Position numbers and translations under genes: made by a program. The notes beneath the pieces were generated by a model. It had not been told where the DNA came from, did not search any database, and saw nothing but the letters and a program-made list of their open reading frames with translations. A DNA stretch of 64,000 nt from Sarcophilus harrisii (lineage: Eukaryota > Chordata > Mammalia > Dasyuromorphia > Dasyuridae), in NCBI RefSeq assembly GCF_902635505.1, contig NC_045428.1, positions 72,675,141-72,739,140 on the forward strand. The letters run 5' to 3'. Below are positions 58,746 to 64,000 of the stretch, piece after piece. Position 1 is the first letter of the stretch; each line of letters starts with the position of its first letter.

Positions 58746-61325
58746 TATGAAATGCAAACATTATGAAATGCAATTGGGGACTTGGAACTCCTAGAATCAA
58801 GTAGCACTTGAAGCGGTGGTTCCCAGTAAAGAGATTTTAGGCAATTTGGGGAGGGGAGTGGGAAATTAACAAGGGAGGTTATAGTTCAATGGTAGGCTAT
58901 ATAGTTAAGGATGTAGTGAGGGAGGAACCTGTTTACTCTGACATCTGCAATAACTGGCATTGCTTGTTTTGGCAGTGGTGCATAATAGAAAAGGGGAATC
59001 TTCCAACCAAGCTTTAAAGGTAGTGACAGAAAGGGGAGACCCTAGAATGGTTACATTGGACATTTTGATTGTTTGAGGATACAGAGAAAAGATAGATACT
59101 AGATAATCATAGGAGTCACAAATCAGAATGGGGAATCTAGAGTAAACTTGAAGAATGCATAATGAAGAAAGTGAGAGAAATCCTTTTTTTTTTTTTCCTT
59201 TTGGAAAGAGGCACAAAAAAAATAAAATTTAAGTTACTAGATGAAGCCAATCCAATTCAAGTAAAGTCACAATGAAGATGCTAGATGTAAGACTAGGAAA
59301 GAACTGAGGCATTAGAGAGCTTGATGAGGGCAAAGAGAGGTTTAATATGAATGAGCAGGATAGAAGCTGGTAGTTAGAAAATGGAATTTTGGAATTCATG
59401 CTCTTAAAGGTAAATCTATGTGTTGATGAGGTAGTAAAAATAAAAATTATTAGAGATTCTGTACTTCAGACCCGAAGTATGCCATTATTGATAAGTATGG
59501 TTAACATCCCCCCATAAAAATTGATAAAATCATCTTCCTTTTCTATAACCACCAGTGTAGCCCTAAAGATTTCAGCTTCCTAATGGAAAGTGTTGATTCA
59601 TAGTGGATGTAAGAGAAAAAAAAAAAAAAAAGAGAGAGAGAGAAGGAGTTACTGCATTTTTATTAATAACTTGGCTGAAAAGTGCTAAGGTAACATCTGG
59701 AATAGATATTATCAATTTGGCATGCTGCTCATCTCCTCAGATAAGATTACAAATGACAAGAACTGTTATAAAGAAATAAGCTCCATCTAGTTAAATTAGA
59801 ATGATTAGGGTCATTTAGGCAGAAGAAGTTTAATTTAAATGGATCTAAAAGTTTTGTATAAACCAGAATACCTAAGTATTTAATCTTGCCTGAAGCTTGT
59901 TTTTAAAATTGAAAATGATTATAGCATAGACCGATAAGGAGTGAAAATATATTAGAAACTAATTTTTAACTGTTTCACACTGCCGACTTATATGTCAACC
60001 AATCAATCCAAAAATGCTTGACTTCCATTTTGTACACAATAATAGAAGAAAATGTTCTACACAATTCATTAACTATTTCATTATTTGATTAATTCTTAAA
60101 TGTTAAGCTGATCAACTAGAATGTGCCTTAAATTCTGCTTGCTTGTTCTAGCCAGCAACTTAACTTACATTGCAACATGAATCAATAAAATTTCAAATAA
60201 CTAGTCTCTTCCATTGATTTCTAAAATTAAGTATACAGGTGAGGTTTGAAAGATCTCAGGAACAGTTATATAGCTGCTGAAACAGGCTGGATTTTTGTAG
60301 CATTATACAAGATAAAGTAGATTTGACAATTCTCCTACTTGAATGACTAACAAAGATAGCCAGACCAGATTTGGGGACCTGAATTATCTGACTTTGCTGT
60401 TTGTATAAATATCAGAGATCTATTTTGTTCTGTCTTATGCTGTCCATTCTTTTAGCAATCATCTAGATTTTTTGTGTGAGAATAATGATTCTGATTAGCT
60501 TTGAGTTAGATAACCAGCCACAAGGATGCATGTAATCAGTGTGCTATCTAATGACTAATCTGAGTGTGTCTTATTAAAAATATCCCTTTTTTCTTGGAGT
60601 CCAATAGATTCTGAAATGGGCTTTGTAAGCCATTCCATTCAAAATGGAAATATCAACTTGACATTTTCTCTGCAAAGACAATCAGTTCCAAACTATCCTT
60701 AAAAATCTTGCCAAAGAAGAGCAGTAAAATCCATTGGTCATATGTATCAGATTGATGGGAATAACCTGATTAGTGCCTGAGAGTCAAATTAAAAGGTGCT
60801 GGAAATGACTACACAAGAGAAGCTTACAAGATCAGAGGTATTTATTGAAGGGCACACAAAATCAGACTGCTGATACTCCATTTCCTCTAGGGCTTAAGTT
60901 ATTATCATTTAACAGATCTCCATCCCCAGGTTTCAGTTTCTTGAATTCTGTAATTTGCTTTGTATCACCATAGCTGGCAAATGTATCTGTCAAATGGCAG
61001 AATGCTGTCTCATTTTGTCCCATTTCCCTTTGTTGCCTATTTCTCTTACAGTCAGAAACTGTAAGGAAGTATCCACGAGGACAGAATATTTTTCAAAAGT
61101 AGAGATTTATCTAGGAAAAGTCCACAACATTTTTCCTTTATACCAATGTGTCTACTCAGAACAAAGGGGAAATCATATTGACTTCTTTACATTCTACTAA
61201 ATACTCTTTGCTATTCAAAATGAAGAGGAAAGTAATAGAACACTCAAAAAAAACTTGTGATAATTTGAGTCATTTTTGTAATGGGGGAGTGCTGTGAGTG
61301 GACAATATAGTGTGTTGGGGAATCT
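58746..61325. other. Intergenic, mostly unassigned
   Basis: Contains an A run with (AG)n at about 59614-59642 and a poly(T) at about 59184-59197. ORFs at 58905-59216 and 60955-61200 have no recognisable product. No gene or RNA seen. Confidence 0.4.
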
Positions 61326-61329
61326 CAAG

Positions 61330-61470
61330 TTTTACCAAACTGTGACCTCCTTAACCACAGAAATCATGTCTTTTTACATATCCCTGAATTCCTCAAATTG
61401 ATTAACATAATGTCATATATTTAGTAAGTACTAAAAGTTTGATAAATGAATTAATGAATGAAGATCATTT
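61330..61470 (+). mobile_element. L2 LINE 3' end
   Basis: actgtgacctccttaaccac, gaaatcatgtctttttacat, then ttagtaagtactaaaagttt and aatgaattaatgaatgaag: the L2 tail. Confidence 0.6.
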
Positions 61471-62050
61471 CCCTATCTATGTAACAAAATTGCAAAAATC
61501 CATCTGTTTAGGAGCAAAGTAGTAAGGCATCTGATTGTGACAACATTTCTATGATTCTGTAATGATATTGTTGGTTTTTCCTCCATATCAAAAATTACAG
61601 TTCTATCACATGGTAAACTATCTTTTTGAAATCTGTAGTCAAAAAAAAAAATCATCACTGAAGTTAACATGGTGATGAACCACTCAAATATTAGGAAATA
61701 ATTAGTATAACTAAGCAAAAAACATGATTGCATGATTATATTTATAGGTGCAAAGAAAAAAAAAACACTTCCAAAAAATTAAGCACTCTGGCTAAAACTC
61801 TAAAAGCTTAGGCATAAAAAAACCCTTCTGTAAAATCAGCAAATACAAATCCATACCTAAAAGTAGTGGAGGAACACTGGAACACTTTCCAGGTAAAACA
61901 AAGATGCTTCCACTCTCTATTATTATTTGAAACAGTAATAGAATAACTAGCTACAGCCTCAAGACAAAGAAATTTGGAGTATTGAATGTTAACAAACAAT
62001 AGGGAAAGTTGCATGTAATATGATATTAAATTTTTTCTTTAAAAAGTCAT

Positions 62051-62650
62051 AAGAATGGCTGAATAAATTATGGTATATGAATATTATGGTATATTACTGT
62101 TCTGTAAGAAATGACCAACAGGATAATTTCAGAAAGGCCTGGAGAGACTTACACGAACTGATGCTGAGTGAAATGAGCAGGACCAGGAGATCATTATATA
62201 CTTCAACAACAATACTATATGATGACCAGTTCTGATGGACCAGGCCATCCTCAGCAACGAGATCAACCAAATCATTTCCAAAGGAGCAGTAATGAACTGA
62301 ACCAGCTATGCTCAGAAAAAGAACTCTGGGAGATGACTAAAAACCATTACATTGAATTCCCAATCCCTATATTTATGCACACCTGCATTTTTGATTTCCT
62401 TCACAAGCTAATTGTACAATATTTCAGAGTCTGATTCTTTTTGTACAGCAAAATAACGTTTTGGTCATGTATACTTATTGTGTATCTAATTTATATTTTA
62501 ATATATTTAACATCTACTGGTCATCCTGCCATCTAGGGGAGGGGGTGGGGGGGTAAGAGGTGAAAAATTGGAAACAAGAGGTTTGGCAATTGTTAATGCT
62601 GTAAAGTTACCCATGCATATATCCTGTAAATAAAAGGCTATTAAAAAAAA
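62051..62650 (+). mobile_element. L1 3' end insertion with 10-bp target duplication
   Basis: A 5'-truncated L1 of about 600 bp, near-identical in layout to 57853-58509: agaaatgaccaacaggataa, acacgaactgatgctgagtg, ttgatttccttcacaagcta, catcctgccatctaggggag, aaataaaaggctatt and an A tail. Flanked by aaaaagtcat at 62041-62050 and 62651-62660. The 71-residue ORF at 62219-62434 is part of it. Confidence 0.9.
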
Positions 62651-62670
62651 AAAAAGTCATCATAGAGAGA

Positions 62671-62785
62671 CAGCTAGATGGCACAGTGGATAGAGCACCA
62701 GCATTGAAGTCAGGAGGACCTGAATTCCAATGTGGTCTCAAACACTTAATACTACTTACTACAAGCTGTGTGACTCTGGGCAAAT
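62671..62785 (+). mobile_element. Marsupial tRNA-derived SINE, 3' truncated
   Basis: cagctagatggcacagtgga, tagagcaccagcattgaagt, aggaggacctgaattccaat, agctgtgtgactctgggcaa, then a sudden change of sequence at about 62785. Confidence 0.85.
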
Positions 62786-63350
62786 TGTAATGCTTGAGAA
62801 ACTGAGGCAAAATAGAGATTAGAGAGTTAATTAATAATTTATTTGAAAGGGAGAGATTTACTGGGACACCAAATGGATCCATGATTTGGTCCCAGGGCTG
62901 AATGAGACTATGGTCTCCAAGAATCCAGCAAACAATGTGAGTTCTCAAGACCTATCTATATACACATGGTTCAGATTCAGGGGGTAGACTGAGGCAGGGG
63001 TGGAGTCAGGGTGATAAGAGTCAGACTCTGACTCTGATTCAGGCAGGGAGAGGGGAAGCATGGGGGACATCTGATAATTGGGATTACAGAATGGGGAGAG
63101 GCATCCAACATTCTGATGATGCCTAAGATAAAAGGTTTTTCTTCTTATATGGATCATCATGATTAGGAGGGAGGGATGGTTGAGCAGAACAATTAGAAAC
63201 TGAGGCAGAACAATTCAGGGACACCTAGGCATGACAATTAGGGAAACTGAGTCAGGACAATAAAAGAACTGTGAAGCAGTTCAGTGGAGACTCATACAAG
63301 ACTCTTCATCTTAAAACTCCAGGAGTTTCTACTACCCATCCCTGGAATTC
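62786..63350. mobile_element. Possible LTR-like fossil adjoining the SINE
   Basis: Starts TGTAATGC where the SINE breaks off and contains repeated aaactgaggcag / acaattagg motifs that I associate with marsupial LTR families. The right end near 63350 is uncertain and no target duplication was found. It could instead be another unclassified repeat. Confidence 0.3.
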
Positions 63351-63359
63351 TCCATCTCA

Positions 63360-63595
63360 ATTCTGTCTCCTGACTTTCCTGACCTCTTTCAAATAGCAAG
63401 CAAAATTCCTCCTTCTACAAGAAATCTTTCCCAGTCCTCCTTAACATAGTTCCTTCTTTCTATAATCATGTCTAATTTGTAATTGTACTAGTTGCTTGCA
63501 TGATATCTTCCCCATTACACTGTGATCTTTTTTTTGTATTCTCATTGTCTAATTCCTAATAGGTACTTAATAAATAATTACTGACGAACAAATTA
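63360..63595 (+). mobile_element. L2-like LINE 3' end
   Basis: tctttcccagtcctccttaa, ttctaattgtaattgtacta-like sequence, then tctaattcctaataggtact and taataaataattactgacg, an L2/CR1-type tail. Confidence 0.55.
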
Positions 63596-63789
63596 TAGTA
63601 TACCAAGATATAACAACATTTATTTGGGCTCACTTCCCAAGTTGCACCAGTATTAATATACTTGGTCTCCAGAAGAGTGACTACTACTCATTTAAGCATC
63701 GTAGAGAAAACAGTGTAGAAGGCTATACTTCTAATTCTAGCTCATACCCCCTAATTTGCTTCCCTTTAACACTCAATCAAAATTTTAAA

Positions 63790-64000
63790 TATTAAATGTT
63801 AATCTCATTTGATTCTTCCAACAATTCTGTGAGGAAGATGCTACTATTATCACCATGTTATAGTTGAGAAAACTAAAATGAACAGAATTAAGTCATGACC
63901 CAAGGTCATACAACTAATAAGTCTCTGAGATTTAATTTGAACTCAAGTCTTCTTGATTCAAAATCCATCACTGTATCCACTGCATCACCTAGTCACTTTA
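63790..64000 (-). mobile_element. MIR/marsupial SINE, antisense, cut by window end
   Basis: Reverse MIR pattern: tctcatttgattcttccaac, ctgtgaggaagatgctacta, caaggtcatacaactaataa, tttgaactcaagtcttcttg, then cactgtatccactgcatcac and ctagt, the reverse of the tRNA-like head. Confidence 0.8.

Noticed and set aside
58905-59216. 103-residue minus-strand ORF
   Set aside because: It starts through a poly(T)/A tract with no homology I recognise and no splice or codon support.
62607-62948. 113-residue minus-strand ORF
   Set aside because: It runs across the L1 tail, a SINE and an adjoining repeat, so it is a chance reading over three elements.
43960-64000. MYL1, the expected downstream neighbour
   Set aside because: No myosin light chain exon could be read. 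In human the gap from LANCL1 to MYL1 is over 100 kb (from memory), so it likely lies beyond the window.
1-64000. A previously undescribed gene system
   Set aside because: Everything that can be supported is a known host gene, known repeat classes or unassigned non-coding DNA. No unexplained ORF cluster, RNA gene or repeat array remained.

Overview
The window is vertebrate nuclear DNA from a mammal, almost certainly a marsupial. It is AT-rich, intron-dominated and full of interspersed repeats. Many repeats are types I recognise from marsupial genomes: tRNA-headed SINEs with the gtggatagagcac / agctgtgtgaccctgggcaagtcac signature, marsupial L1 3' ends, L2, THER1/MIR, HAL1-like segments and ERVK-like solo LTRs. 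The L1 3' ends suggest an Australian lineage, but the species cannot be fixed from this window alone.

The only protein-coding gene I can support is LANCL1 (LanC-like 1, a glutathione-binding zinc protein) on the + strand. Its last seven coding exons are at 16447-16654, 24942-25077, 25696-25842, 31501-31683, 32989-33165, 33672-33744 and 34140-34216. All have GT/AG junctions and join in one continuous frame. Together they give 333 residues, equivalent to human residues 67-399. The zinc ligands Cys276, Cys322 and His323 and the glutathione-contact residues Lys317 and Arg364 are all present. The first 66 residues and the promoter are not in the window, so the first visible intron is longer than 16.4 kb and enters from the left edge.

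Layout: 1-16446 is the left-hand intron, with an L1 3' end, L2, SINEs, two solo LTRs of one family and an inverted repeat pair. 16447-34216 holds the LANCL1 exons and introns, including a LINE reverse-transcriptase remnant (about 22.87-24.48 kb) and two antisense L1 3' pieces. From 34217 to about 37.7 kb is the probable 3' UTR, with several AATAAA signals and an embedded SINE. From about 37.7 kb to the end is intergenic DNA: L2 debris, hAT-like DNA transposon fossils, L1/HAL1 material and a stack of nested L1/SINE insertions at 55.4-58.7 kb with intact target-site duplications. In human the next gene downstream in this orientation is MYL1 (from memory), but it is not reached here.

I found no previously undescribed biological system. 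The points most worth a second look are the nested insertion stack, the AG/GTAAG junction just inside the exon at 31501, the 43-T tract beside the 25077 splice donor, and the residue change next to the glutathione-contact arginine.
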